The translations under genes and the position numbers were made by a program. The notes beneath the pieces are model-generated. The model saw only the letters and a program-made list of their open reading frames with translations, made no database searches and was not told the origin of the DNA. A DNA stretch of 64,000 nt from JAOUEA01 sp963821925 (lineage in GTDB: Bacteria; Actinomycetota; UBA4738; HRBIN12): positions 310,001 through 374,000 of the forward strand of contig CAWGFO010000009.1 of NCBI GenBank assembly GCA_963821925.1. The letters are read 5' to 3'. Each line of letters begins with the position of its first letter. Positions within the stretch are counted from its first letter, which is position 1. Positions 16,106-24,585 of the stretch are shown here, in pieces.

Positions 16106-16984
16106 ATGGGACCCATCGAGGCACCGCAGGACGAGCTGGCCGGGCTCCTCGACGAGGGGGCGTTCGTGCGGCCGTCCCTCCGCGTGATCCGCGTCACGGG
16201 CGCCGACGCCACGTCGTGGCTCCACGACCTCGTGACGGCCGACATCGTCTCGCTCGCACCGGGACGGGCGCGCCGATCGCTGCTCCTCACACCCACGGGC
16301 CGGATCCGCGCCGACGTCACCGTGGTGCGCGACGGGTCAGGGCTCCTCGTGCTCCAGGGGTCGGCGCAGCCCGACAGGATCGAGGCGCTGCTCGACCCGT
16401 ACGTCCTCTCGTCGGACGTGGCGCTCGGCGACGTGTCGGACGAGACCGTCGTGTTCTCGTGGCCCGCGGGCGCGCCGGCGATCGGCGGCACGACCTTCAC
16501 TCCGGCCGCGGCCGGGCCGGGGACCGGCGCCCTCGTGACGCGTGACGGAGCCGACGTGGTCGCGGCGACCCTCGTCGCGGCGGGCCTCATGGAGGCCGGT
16601 CCCGAGTCGCTCGAGGCGTGGCGGATCCTCCGGGGCATCCCCCGGATGGGCGCGGACATCGGCACGGACTCCCTCCCGGCCGAGGCTGGGCTCGAGGGCG
16701 CGATCGATCGCACGAAGGGATGTTTCCTCGGGCAGGAGTCCGTGGCCCGCGTCGCGAACCTGGGGCACCCGCCGCGGATCCTGCGTCACCTCGGGGCCGA
16801 CGGCGACGTGGGCCCGGGCGACCCGGTCTCGGCCGGCGGCGCCGAGGTCGGCCACATCACCAGCGCCGCACGCGACCTCACGGGCGTCGTGGTCGCGCTG
16901 GCCCGGGTCCGGTGGGACGCGCGCGACGCCGAGCTCGGGGGCCCGAACGCGGTTCGGCTCATGTCGCTACCGCCACCTAACTAG
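16106..16984 (+). CDS. ygfZ: YgfZ/GcvT-like folate-binding Fe-S assembly protein
   Basis: YgfZ is a THF-dependent accessory protein in maturation or repair of certain [4Fe-4S] enzymes such as MiaB. The 292-residue GcvT-fold protein carries the diagnostic K204-G-C-F-L-G-Q-E211 motif (consensus K-G-C-Y/F-x-G-Q-E), which separates it from the true GcvT-like genes at 7-9 kb. Its presence fits the large Fe-S machinery further along. The ATG is supported by the -10 box just upstream and by the adjacent divergent gene. Confidence 0.9.
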   Translation: MGPIEAPQDELAGLLDEGAFVRPSLRVIRVTGADATSWLHDLVTADIVSLAPGRARRSLLLTPTGRIRADVTVVRDGSGLLVLQGSAQPDRIEALLDPYVLSSDVALGDVSDETVVFSWPAGAPAIGGTTFTPAAAGPGTGALVTRDGADVVAATLVAAGLMEAGPESLEAWRILRGIPRMGADIGTDSLPAEAGLEGAIDRTKGCFLGQESVARVANLGHPPRILRHLGADGDVGPGDPVSAGGAEVGHITSAARDLTGVVVALARVRWDARDAELGGPNAVRLMSLPPPN

Positions 16985-17000
16985 CCCGAACGGGTCATTT

Positions 17001-17016
17001 CCGGTCCCGCTACCGG
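17001..17016 (+). terminator. Weak hairpin after ygfZ
   Basis: CCGGT, six loop bases and ACCGG follow the ygfZ stop by 16 nt. The stem is short and has no T-tract, so this is a tentative terminator. Confidence 0.25.
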
Positions 17017-17131
17017 CCGATTCGCGATTGCCTGCCTTCGACCCCTTCCACTCGCGTGAGGACCTCTGTTATGAATCGGGTCCCGCCGACGCGGCCCGTC
17101 GTCGGAGGGTGTTTCGAGGGGGAGGGAAGCT

Positions 17132-17410
17132 GTGAGGATCGACCGCTATCCGGATGTCGACGTCGACCTGCTGCCTCCCAACCCATCCCCGCCCGACTTC
17201 TGGCAGGAGCGCGCCGCCTGTTTCGGTGTCGACCCCGACGTCTTCTTCCCGATCTCCGAGGAAGAGGCCGGGCCCGCCCTGATGTTCTGCACCGCATGCC
17301 CGATCAAGGAGGAGTGCCTCGCGTGGGCGCTCAAGAACGGCGAGCGCTACGGCGTGTGGGGCGGCCTCACGGAACAGCAGCGCCGCCGCCTCCAGCGTCA
17401 GGTCGCCTGA
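17132..17410 (+). CDS. WhiB family Fe-S transcriptional regulator
   Basis: This 92-residue Wbl protein is found only in actinobacteria and their phages. The four cluster ligands are C30, C53, C56 and C62 (C-x22-C-x2-C-x5-C), followed by the turn G-V-W-G-G at 74-78 and a short basic C-terminus (RRRLQRQ). It binds a redox- and NO-sensitive [4Fe-4S] cluster and usually works with the primary sigma factor. The GTG start has GGGGGAGGG upstream. The N-terminal Asp/Pro-rich extension and weakly basic tail resemble the WhiB1/WhiB2-like group, but the subclass is not certain. Confidence 0.95.
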   Translation: MRIDRYPDVDVDLLPPNPSPPDFWQERAACFGVDPDVFFPISEEEAGPALMFCTACPIKEECLAWALKNGERYGVWGGLTEQQRRRLQRQVA

Positions 17411-17443
17411 TCCCGCAGTAACGAGCGCCGCCCCCTGCTCCCC

Positions 17444-17449
17444 TAGACT
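17444..17449 (+). promoter_or_regulatory. -10 element TAGACT, promoter of the heptose operon
   Basis: TAGACT ends 10 nt before the ATG of the heptose kinase gene, with no ribosome site between. It implies a leaderless three-gene transcript. Confidence 0.45.
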
Positions 17450-17459
17450 GTGCGCGTTC

Positions 17460-18518
17460 ATGCGCGACCTCACGCCCATCCACGCCGTCGCGCCGCTCCG
17501 TATCAGCTTCGTGGGCGGCGGCACGGACTTCCCCCATTGGTACGCCGAGCACGGCGGGGCCGTGCTCTCCACCACGATCGACCACTACGTGCGCGTCCGG
17601 ATCGCGCCCCGCGAGGACCGCGAGATCACGGTGCGGTCGCTCGACCTGGGCCAGCTCGTTCGCTACCGGCTCGACGAGGGACCCGAGTACGACGGCGTGA
17701 TGGATCTCGCGAAAGCCGCGATCGACCGCATGGGCGTCGACACCGGGGTCGACGTCGACATCGAGTCCGAGGCGCCGCCCGGGAGCGGGCTGGGCGGGTC
17801 GTCGGCGCTCGTCACCGCGATGGTCGCGGGGCTCGCGATGCTCGGCGACCGGGCGTGCTCGGCCGAGGAGGTCGCCCGGCTCTCGTACGCCGTCGAACGC
17901 GACGACCTCGGGATCAGCGGCGGCTGGCAGGACCAGTACGCGGCGGCCTACGGCGGCTGCAACCTGATCGAGTTCGGTCAGGGGGGCGCGACGATCACGC
18001 CCCTGCGTGCCGACCCCGGCCGCCTCGAGGAGCTCCGTCGCCGCCTGCTCCTCTGCTACACGGGCGGCGTGCGGCGCAACGTCGGCCTGATCGACACCCA
18101 GATCGAGCTCTTCCGCGCTGGACGCGAGGACACGCTCCTCGGGATGAAGCAGCTCCAGGAGATGGCCTACGCGATGCGGGACACGATCGAGCACGGCGAT
18201 CTCGACCGCCTGGGCCCGATGCTCCGCGACGCCTTCGAATCGAAGAAGCGGATGAACCCGCACGTCGTCGAGGACACGCCGATCGAGGCGATGCTCGACG
18301 CTGCCCGCGATGCCGGTGCATCCGGCGGGAAGATCTGCGGCGCCGGCGGCGGCGGCTACCTCCTGATCGCGAGCGAGCCCGGGGCGCGCGCGCACGTGCG
18401 GGCGGCGCTGGAGGCGCTCGGCGGGCAGTTCGCGGCGTTCGACTTCGACCGTCAGGGCGTGCGGGCTCGTCGGGGCGACGCCCTCTGGACGCCCGACCCG
18501 TCATCCGCCCGCCCATGA
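17460..18518 (+). CDS. hddA: D-glycero-D-manno-heptose 7-phosphate kinase (GHMP family)
   Basis: This 352-residue GHMP kinase has the N-terminal APLRISFVGGGTDFPHWY, the ATP loop PPGSGLGGSSAL (about 105-116), GISGGWQDQYAAAYGG and the C-terminal GGKICGAGGGGYLL. These are hallmarks of HddA-type heptose 7-phosphate 1-kinases and the related L-fucose kinases. The following GmhB and GmhA genes, each overlapping by 4 nt, strongly favour the heptose role. HddA belongs to the GDP-alpha-heptose branch known from S-layer glycans. The nucleotidyltransferase needed to finish the pathway is not in the window. Confidence 0.88.
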   Translation: MRDLTPIHAVAPLRISFVGGGTDFPHWYAEHGGAVLSTTIDHYVRVRIAPREDREITVRSLDLGQLVRYRLDEGPEYDGVMDLAKAAIDRMGVDTGVDVDIESEAPPGSGLGGSSALVTAMVAGLAMLGDRACSAEEVARLSYAVERDDLGISGGWQDQYAAAYGGCNLIEFGQGGATITPLRADPGRLEELRRRLLLCYTGGVRRNVGLIDTQIELFRAGREDTLLGMKQLQEMAYAMRDTIEHGDLDRLGPMLRDAFESKKRMNPHVVEDTPIEAMLDAARDAGASGGKICGAGGGGYLLIASEPGARAHVRAALEALGGQFAAFDFDRQGVRARRGDALWTPDPSSARP

Positions 18519-19075
18519 CCGGACGGCGGTTCGCGCTCGTCGACCGCGACGGAACGATCAACGAGGAGGTCGACCACCTCGAGGATCCCGACGAGCTCGT
18601 GCTGATCCCGGGTTCGGCCGCCGCGCTCGGGCGGCTGCGTGCCCTCGGGCTCGGGATCGTGGTGGTCACGAACCAGGCACAGATCGGACGTGGGCTCCTC
18701 AGCGAGGACCGCCTCTCCGAGATCCACGACCGGCTGGTGGCGATGCTCGGTGCCGAGGGCGCCGAGGTCGACGCGATCCTCCACTGCCCCCATGCACCCG
18801 AGGACGGCTGCGACTGCCGCAAGCCCCGGATCGGCATGGCGCGCGATGCGGCGGCACGGTTCGGGTTCGACCCCGCCGAGTCGTTCCTCGTGGGCGATCA
18901 TGCGAGCGACATGGGCATGGGCCGCTCGATCGGCGCGACCACGTTCCTCGTCCTGACGGGGCACGGCGTCGAGGAGCGGGCGAACGCCGGCGACGACGCC
19001 GATCACGTCGTGGCGGACCTCGCGGCGGCGGTCGATATCATCGCGGCATCCATCGAAGGGGAGGCCACCGCGTGA
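18515..19075 (+). CDS. gmhB: D-glycero-D-manno-heptose 1,7-bisphosphate 7-phosphatase (HAD)
   Basis: This 186-residue HAD-IIIA phosphatase has nucleophile D10 and acid D12 in LVDRDGTIN, VVTNQAQIGRG as motif II, and VGDHASDM as motif IV. The GmhB zinc-binding insert CPHAPEDGCDCRKP is present. It removes the 7-phosphate from heptose 1,7-bisphosphate. Histidinol phosphatase is the usual alternative for this fold, but the partners on both sides decide for heptose. The ATG overlaps the kinase stop (ATGA). Confidence 0.9.
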   Translation: MTGRRFALVDRDGTINEEVDHLEDPDELVLIPGSAAALGRLRALGLGIVVVTNQAQIGRGLLSEDRLSEIHDRLVAMLGAEGAEVDAILHCPHAPEDGCDCRKPRIGMARDAAARFGFDPAESFLVGDHASDMGMGRSIGATTFLVLTGHGVEERANAGDDADHVVADLAAAVDIIAASIEGEATA

Positions 19076-19668
19076 CCCAGGACGAGCTCCGCGCCACCGC
19101 GCGGGACTACCTCGCCACCACCGCCGAGACGGTGCGGCGGGTCGAGGCCGAGTGTCTCGACGACATCGCCGCCGCCGCCGAGATCCTGATCGCGTCGCTC
19201 CGCTCCGGCGGCAAGCTCCTGATCTGCGGGAACGGCGGGAGCGCCGCCGACGCCCAGCACCTGGCCACCGAGTTCGTGAGCACCCTGACGATCGACAACC
19301 CCAGGCCGTCGATCCCCGCGATCGCCCTCACGACCGACTCGTCGCTCCTGACCGCGATCGCGAACGACTTCGGCATCGAGGGCGTCTTCGCGCGGCAGAT
19401 CGAGTCGCTCGGTCGCGCCGGCGACGTGCTGATCGCGATCTCGACGAGCGGCAACTCGGCGAACGTCGTGCGCGCCGCCGAGCAGGCACGGTCGCAGGAC
19501 GTCCGCGTGGTCGCGTTAACGGGTGCGTCCGGCGGGACGCTCGCTCCGTCGGCCGACGCCACGGTCCTCGTGCCGTCGACCGTGACCGCGCACATCCAGG
19601 AGTGCCACCTCGCGGTGGAGCAGCTCCTCGCGCTCCTGGTCGAGCGCGCGCTGTATCCGGCCGGGTGA
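19072..19668 (+). CDS. gmhA: D-sedoheptulose 7-phosphate isomerase
   Basis: GmhA makes D-glycero-D-manno-heptose 7-phosphate from sedoheptulose 7-phosphate, the first step of nucleotide-heptose synthesis. The 198-residue SIS-domain protein shows LLICGNGGSAADAQHLATEF, the phosphate-binding ISTSGNSANVVRA and the C-terminal QECHLAVEQLL with metal-binding Glu/His residues. GTG overlaps the gmhB stop by 4 nt. Although it acts first, it is encoded last in the operon. Confidence 0.93.
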   Translation: MTQDELRATARDYLATTAETVRRVEAECLDDIAAAAEILIASLRSGGKLLICGNGGSAADAQHLATEFVSTLTIDNPRPSIPAIALTTDSSLLTAIANDFGIEGVFARQIESLGRAGDVLIAISTSGNSANVVRAAEQARSQDVRVVALTGASGGTLAPSADATVLVPSTVTAHIQECHLAVEQLLALLVERALYPAG

Positions 19669-19717
19669 GGCACCGAGGAGACTCCCCTGCCCCTGCCCGC
19701 GGTGGGAGGATGCACGG

Positions 19718-22700
19718 ATGCCGGACGAGATCGGAGACCTGCGGGACGAACGGCGCGTCGTCACGGCGCTGTTCGCCGACATCGTCGGCTCGACCCCGCT
19801 CAGCGAACGCCTCGATCCCGAGGACCTCAAGCTGATCGTGGCCGACGCGATCGCCAGGATGATCGGGGCGGTCGAGGCCTTCGGCGGCACCGTGAAGGAC
19901 CTGGCCGGCGACGGGCTGCTCGCGCTGTTCGGCGCGCCCATCGCGCACGAAGACGACGTCGAGCGGGCGATCCGCACGGGGCTCCGGATCGTGGACGAGA
20001 TCGCACAGTTCGCCGCCGAGGTAGAACGCGGTTGGGGCGTCGGCGGGTTCGGCGTGCGCGTGGGGGTGGACACCGGGCTCGTCGTCGTCGGCGCGGTCGG
20101 CGCCGGCAGCCGGGTGGAATACAGCGCGCTCGGCGACGCGGTGAACACCTCGGCCCGGCTGCAGTCGCAGGCCGCGCCCGGCACCGTCCTCGTCGGCGAG
20201 GAGACCCACCGGCTCGCCGAGCCGCTCTTCTCCTGGGGCGAACCGGTCACGCTGACGCTCAAGGGGAAGGCGGCGCCGGTCACCGCCCATCCCGTCGAGA
20301 CCGCGGCCGAGGGAGCGCCGACGGTGCGGGGACTCGAGGGCGTGGAGACCCCGATGGTCGGCCGCGAGCGGGAGCTCGCGATCGGCCGGGCGGCGGTGGA
20401 GGCCGTGCTCGAGGGGACCGGCGGCATCCTCCAGCTGGTCGGCGAGCCGGGCATCGGGAAGACCCGATTCCTCGCTGAGCTCCACGACCTCGTCGACGAG
20501 GCGCCCGTGCCGCACGCCGCCGCCACGTGGATCGAGGGACGCTGCGTCTCCTACGGCGAGTCCATGCCCTACTGGCCCTTCCGCGACCTGCTCCACTCCT
20601 GGCTCGGCACCTCCGCCGACGAGCCCGAACTCCGGCTCCGCGTGACGCTCCGCCGCCACGTGGCACGCCTCTTCGAGGACCGCGCGGACCAGATCGAGCC
20701 GTACCTCGCGCCCCTGCTCGGCCTCGAGCCCGACCCGAGGGAGGCCGCGCACCTCGCCGAGCTCTCCCCCGAAGCGCTCCAGTACCGCACGTTCGAGGTG
20801 GTACGGACCCTCCTCTCGCGCCTCGCGGACGACGGCCCGGTCGTGGTTGCCCTGGAGGACCTGCACTGGGCGGACGCAACCTCGCTGCAGCTGCTCGAGC
20901 GGCTGCTCGGGGACACCGAGCACGCCGCGCTCCTGCTCGTGCTCACGATGCGCCCCGAACGCGACCACCCGGCGTGGCGCGTGAAGGAGGAGGCGGCGCG
21001 CGACCTCCCCCACCGGTCCCGCGAGATCGCCCTTGAGGCGTTGTCGGGCGACGCGGGGCGCGACCTCCTCGACGCGCTGATCGGCGCCGGCACGCTGCCG
21101 CCGGAGATGGCCCGACGGATCCTCGAGCCGGCCGAGGGCAACCCGTTCTTCCTCGAAGAGCTCGTCCGCTCGCTCGCCGACGCCGGGGCGCTTGTCCGGG
21201 AGGGAGACACCTGGCGCTTCGACCACGCCGTGCCGATCGAGATCCCGCCCACGGTCGAGAAGGTGATCCTGTCGCGGATCGACCGGCTGTCCCCCGATGC
21301 GCACAGGATGCTGACCGCCGCCTCCGTGCTGGGCCGTCAGTTCGGGCTGCCGATGCTCGAGGCGCTCGTCGCTGACGACGGCGTGACCACGACGCTCACG
21401 GAGCTCCAACGGCTCGACCTGGTCCGCGAGTCACGGCGCTGGCCCGAACCCGAGTACCGCTTCAAGCACGCGCTGATCCAGGAGGCCGCGTACCGGACGC
21501 TCGTGCGTCAGGACCGCGAACGGCTCCACCGGGTGGCCGCTACCTGGCTCGAAGAGCGCGCCGGCGAGCGGCGCGACGAGGTCGCGGGCCTGCTCGCCCA
21601 CCACTGGCTCGGCGCCGCCGACGAGGACAAGGCCGTGGCGTGCCTCACGCGGGCCGGCGACCTCGCGCGGCAGGAGTACGCCCTCGACGAGGCGGTCGGT
21701 CACTACCGCGAGTTGCTGCCGCTGCTCGAGCGCCGCGGGGAACGCCAGGAGATCGCGCTCGTGCTGTTCAAGCTCGCGCTCGCACTGCACATGTCCCTGC
21801 GCTTCGCGGAGGCGAACGAGGCCTACCAACGGGCGTTCGCGTTCTGGACGCCGCCGGCGCAGCCGTCCGAGGTGCCCGCCGAGGTGCTGCGCGCCTCGTC
21901 GAGCTTCCTGCCGAACGACTCGGACCCGCGCTCGGCGATCGCATGGCCGAACATCCAGCTCTGCATGAACCTGTTCGACCGGCTGGTCGAGCAGTGGCCC
22001 GAGCGCACGATCGTGCCGAACCTCGCGGAGTCGTGGGAGATCACGGACGACGGCCTGCGGTACGTGTTCCGGCTGCGCGAAGGGCTGACGTGGTCCGACG
22101 GCGTCCCGCTCACCGCCCACGACGTGGAGTTCGGGATCAAGCGCGTCCTGAACCCCGACGCGCCGGGGTCGAGCGTCGCGATCTACTTCGTGCTCGAGGC
22201 CGGCGAGGACTACTACCTGCGCCGCCACGACGACCCCGACGGGATCGGCGTGCGCGCGATCGACGATCGCACGATCGAGTTCCGGTTGGCGGCGCCGGCT
22301 CCGTACTTCATGAGCGTGATGAACCGGCCCGACGGCGGGCCGCAGCCCCGGCACTCGATCGAGGCTCACGGTCCCGCGTGGACGGACCCCGAGCACCAGG
22401 TGGTGAGCGGGCCGTTCCGACTGGTCTCGCGCGGCGACGACACGCTGGTCCTCGAGCGCCGCCCGGAGTATCGCGGCATGCGCGAGGGGAACGTGGAGCG
22501 GGTCGAGTACGTGTCGTGCGAGATCCCCGACGCCACGGAACGGTTCGCGCGGGATGAGCTCGACCTGGTGATGGTGCGCTACACGCCGAGGATCGCTGAT
22601 CTCGTGGCCCGGCCGCACCCCGACGCGATCCTCGGACCGGCCGCGTGGTCGGGCTACCTCGCGTTCGATCACCGCGATCCCGTCACGTCGAACCTCGAGC

Positions 22701-23365
22701 TCCGGCTCGCGCTCGCTCGCGCCCTGGATCGCGAACGCCTCGCCGAGATCCTGCCCGCCAACTTCGTGCTGGCGACGGGCGGCGTCGTGCCGCCTGCCCT
22801 CCAGGGCCACACGCCGGACATCGCGCTCCGCTTCGACCCCGACCGCGCGCGCGAGCACCTCGCCGCCAGCGGCGCCGATGGACGCCTGGCGGTCGCGTGC
22901 CTCGACGACGACGCGGTCCTGCTCGAGCCCGTCATCGAGGGCTGGCGCGACGTCCTCGGGCTGGAAATCGAGCAACGTGCATGGACCTGGCAGACGATGG
23001 GCGCCCTCAAGGACCTGCGCGAGGTCGCGCCGATCGTGTTCACCGGGTGGCTGCCGGGCTACGCCGACCCCGAGTACATCCTCCGGTTGTTGTTCCAGTC
23101 CACGAGCAAGACCAACGAGGGCGCCTTCTCGTGGCCGCCCTTCGACGAGCTGATCGAGCGGGCTCGCCAGGAACGCAGCGACCGCGGGCGGCTGGAGCTG
23201 TTCCACGAGGCCGACCGGATGGTCGTGACCGAGCGCGTGGCCTGCATCCCGCTCGTGTACGGCCGATCGATGGCGATCGTGAAGCCCTGGGTGAGCGGCT
23301 GGCGCGAGTTCGGGAAGACCTCGGCGAACTTCGCCGACCTCGTCGTGCACCGCGATCGGGTCTGA
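19718..23365 (+). CDS. Class III nucleotidyl cyclase - AAA ATPase - SBP_bac_5 fusion protein
   Basis: This 1215-residue single reading frame has three recognisable parts. (1) A class III adenylate/guanylate cyclase domain, about 10-190, with metal Asp D21 (LFADIVGST) and D65 (LAGDGLLALFG) and transition-state residues N143 and R147 (DAVNTSARLQ). The position that is usually the base-selecting Lys appears to be Asp, so the purine preference is open. (2) A STAND/AAA ATPase, about 210-560, with Walker A GEPGIGKTR at 242-250 and Walker B VVVALEDLHWAD near 376-387, then a TPR-like helical stretch to about 710. (3) An oligopeptide-type solute-binding domain (SBP_bac_5), about 725-1210, with LTAHDVEFGIKRVL and SWEITDDGLRYVFRLREGL. 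There is no signal peptide or membrane helix, so the binding domain is cytoplasmic and probably senses a ligand that controls the cyclase (inference). GGGAGGA precedes the ATG; gmhA is 49 nt upstream. Confidence 0.88.
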   Translation: MPDEIGDLRDERRVVTALFADIVGSTPLSERLDPEDLKLIVADAIARMIGAVEAFGGTVKDLAGDGLLALFGAPIAHEDDVERAIRTGLRIVDEIAQFAAEVERGWGVGGFGVRVGVDTGLVVVGAVGAGSRVEYSALGDAVNTSARLQSQAAPGTVLVGEETHRLAEPLFSWGEPVTLTLKGKAAPVTAHPVETAAEGAPTVRGLEGVETPMVGRERELAIGRAAVEAVLEGTGGILQLVGEPGIGKTRFLAELHDLVDEAPVPHAAATWIEGRCVSYGESMPYWPFRDLLHSWLGTSADEPELRLRVTLRRHVARLFEDRADQIEPYLAPLLGLEPDPREAAHLAELSPEALQYRTFEVVRTLLSRLADDGPVVVALEDLHWADATSLQLLERLLGDTEHAALLLVLTMRPERDHPAWRVKEEAARDLPHRSREIALEALSGDAGRDLLDALIGAGTLPPEMARRILEPAEGNPFFLEELVRSLADAGALVREGDTWRFDHAVPIEIPPTVEKVILSRIDRLSPDAHRMLTAASVLGRQFGLPMLEALVADDGVTTTLTELQRLDLVRESRRWPEPEYRFKHALIQEAAYRTLVRQDRERLHRVAATWLEERAGERRDEVAGLLAHHWLGAADEDKAVACLTRAGDLARQEYALDEAVGHYRELLPLLERRGERQEIALVLFKLALALHMSLRFAEANEAYQRAFAFWTPPAQPSEVPAEVLRASSSFLPNDSDPRSAIAWPNIQLCMNLFDRLVEQWPERTIVPNLAESWEITDDGLRYVFRLREGLTWSDGVPLTAHDVEFGIKRVLNPDAPGSSVAIYFVLEAGEDYYLRRHDDPDGIGVRAIDDRTIEFRLAAPAPYFMSVMNRPDGGPQPRHSIEAHGPAWTDPEHQVVSGPFRLVSRGDDTLVLERRPEYRGMREGNVERVEYVSCEIPDATERFARDELDLVMVRYTPRIADLVARPHPDAILGPAAWSGYLAFDHRDPVTSNLELRLALARALDRERLAEILPANFVLATGGVVPPALQGHTPDIALRFDPDRAREHLAASGADGRLAVACLDDDAVLLEPVIEGWRDVLGLEIEQRAWTWQTMGALKDLREVAPIVFTGWLPGYADPEYILRLLFQSTSKTNEGAFSWPPFDELIERARQERSDRGRLELFHEADRMVVTERVACIPLVYGRSMAIVKPWVSGWREFGKTSANFADLVVHRDRV

Positions 23366-23481
23366 TCCGGCCGTTCACGCCGGGTCGGCGACCACCCGCA
23401 TCCCCGATGCCGATCCCGGGCGCTTCCACTGACCCGGTCGACGATGCGATAGTCCGGTCGTCCACCACGAGGGAGGGAGCC

Positions 23482-24555
23482 ATGTCGGAACGCGGCGACG
23501 CCTTGGCGGAGCGACTGTTCGGTGCCCTGCTGGGCGCGATCGACATCCAGAACGTCTACCTGGGCGACCGGCTCGGGCTCTACGCGGCCCTCGCGGATGG
23601 CGGACCCACGACCTCGACCGAGCTCGCCTCCCGCGCCGGGATCGCCGAGCGCTACGCGCGCGAGTGGCTCGAGCAGCAGGCCGTCGGGTCGATCATCGAC
23701 TGCGACGACACCTCCGCGGCCGCGGACGCGCGCCGCTACACCCTGCCGCCGGAGTACGCGGAGGTGCTCCTCGATCCCGACTCGCGCTCCCACCTGGTGC
23801 CGGCCGTGCGCATGATCGTGGCCGCGTCGCAGCAGCTGCCGGCGCTGATGGAGGCGTACCGCAGCGGTGGCGGGGTCGGCTGGGCCCGCTACGGCCCCGA
23901 CATGAGCGAAGGGCAGGAGGGCGGCAACCGGCCCTTCTACGTCCACGAGATGGGCGAGTGGATCGCCGCAGGTCTGCCCGAGGTCCACGCGCGGCTGGGC
24001 GAGGCCGGCGCCAAGGTGGCCGATATCGGGTGCGGCGGTGGATGGTCCACGATCTCGATCGCGCGCGTGTACCCGCAGGTCGAGGCGCACGGCTTCGACC
24101 TGGACGAGCCGGCGATCGAGCGCGCACGGGCGAACGCCGAGGCGGCCGGGGTGGCCGACCGTGTCACTTTTCACTCGGTCGATCCGAGGGAAGCGGGACC
24201 CGCCCATCGCTACGACCTCGTGACCGCGTTCGAGTGCATCCACGACATGCCGCACCCGGTGCCCGTGCTCGCGACGATGCGCGCGATCGTCGACGAGGGC
24301 GGCGCCGTGATGGTGATGGACGAAGGGGTCGCGGAGTCGTTCACGGCGCCGGGCGACGACCTCGAGCGACTGATGTACGGGTTCAGCACCCTCGTCTGCC
24401 TGCCGGACGGCATGGCGCACCCGGACTCGGTCGGCACCGGGACCGTGATGCGCCCGTCGACGATGGATGCGTACGCGCGCGACGCCGGGTTCTCCCGGAC
24501 CGAGATCCTTCCGATCGAAGCGGGGTTCTGGCGCTTCTACCGCCTGCACGCCTGA
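23482..24555 (+). CDS. SAM-dependent methyltransferase with winged-helix N-terminus
   Basis: This 357-residue protein has an N-terminal winged-helix/dimerisation region like Rv2258c-type proteins (LYAALADGGPTTSTELASRAGIAERYAREWLEQQ), then a Rossmann methyltransferase with motif I VADIGCGGGWSTISIA at about 178-193 and the acidic residue in EAHGFDLDEPAI. A small-molecule substrate is likely and unknown. The ATG is set by GAGGGAGGG. A possible -10 (TAGTCC near 23450) would give a short leader, so it need not be co-transcribed with the cyclase fusion. Confidence 0.88.
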   Translation: MSERGDALAERLFGALLGAIDIQNVYLGDRLGLYAALADGGPTTSTELASRAGIAERYAREWLEQQAVGSIIDCDDTSAAADARRYTLPPEYAEVLLDPDSRSHLVPAVRMIVAASQQLPALMEAYRSGGGVGWARYGPDMSEGQEGGNRPFYVHEMGEWIAAGLPEVHARLGEAGAKVADIGCGGGWSTISIARVYPQVEAHGFDLDEPAIERARANAEAAGVADRVTFHSVDPREAGPAHRYDLVTAFECIHDMPHPVPVLATMRAIVDEGGAVMVMDEGVAESFTAPGDDLERLMYGFSTLVCLPDGMAHPDSVGTGTVMRPSTMDAYARDAGFSRTEILPIEAGFWRFYRLHA

Positions 24556-24585
24556 GCGGCCCGTCGCGTCAACGCGGCGGGCCGC
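24556..24585. terminator. Bidirectional hairpin between convergent genes
   Basis: GCGGCCCG pairs with CGGGCCGC, with an inner GCG/CGC pair around a TCAA loop, directly after the methyltransferase stop and across the 3' end of the convergent LLM gene. The stem is strong and symmetric, without a T-run. Confidence 0.55.
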
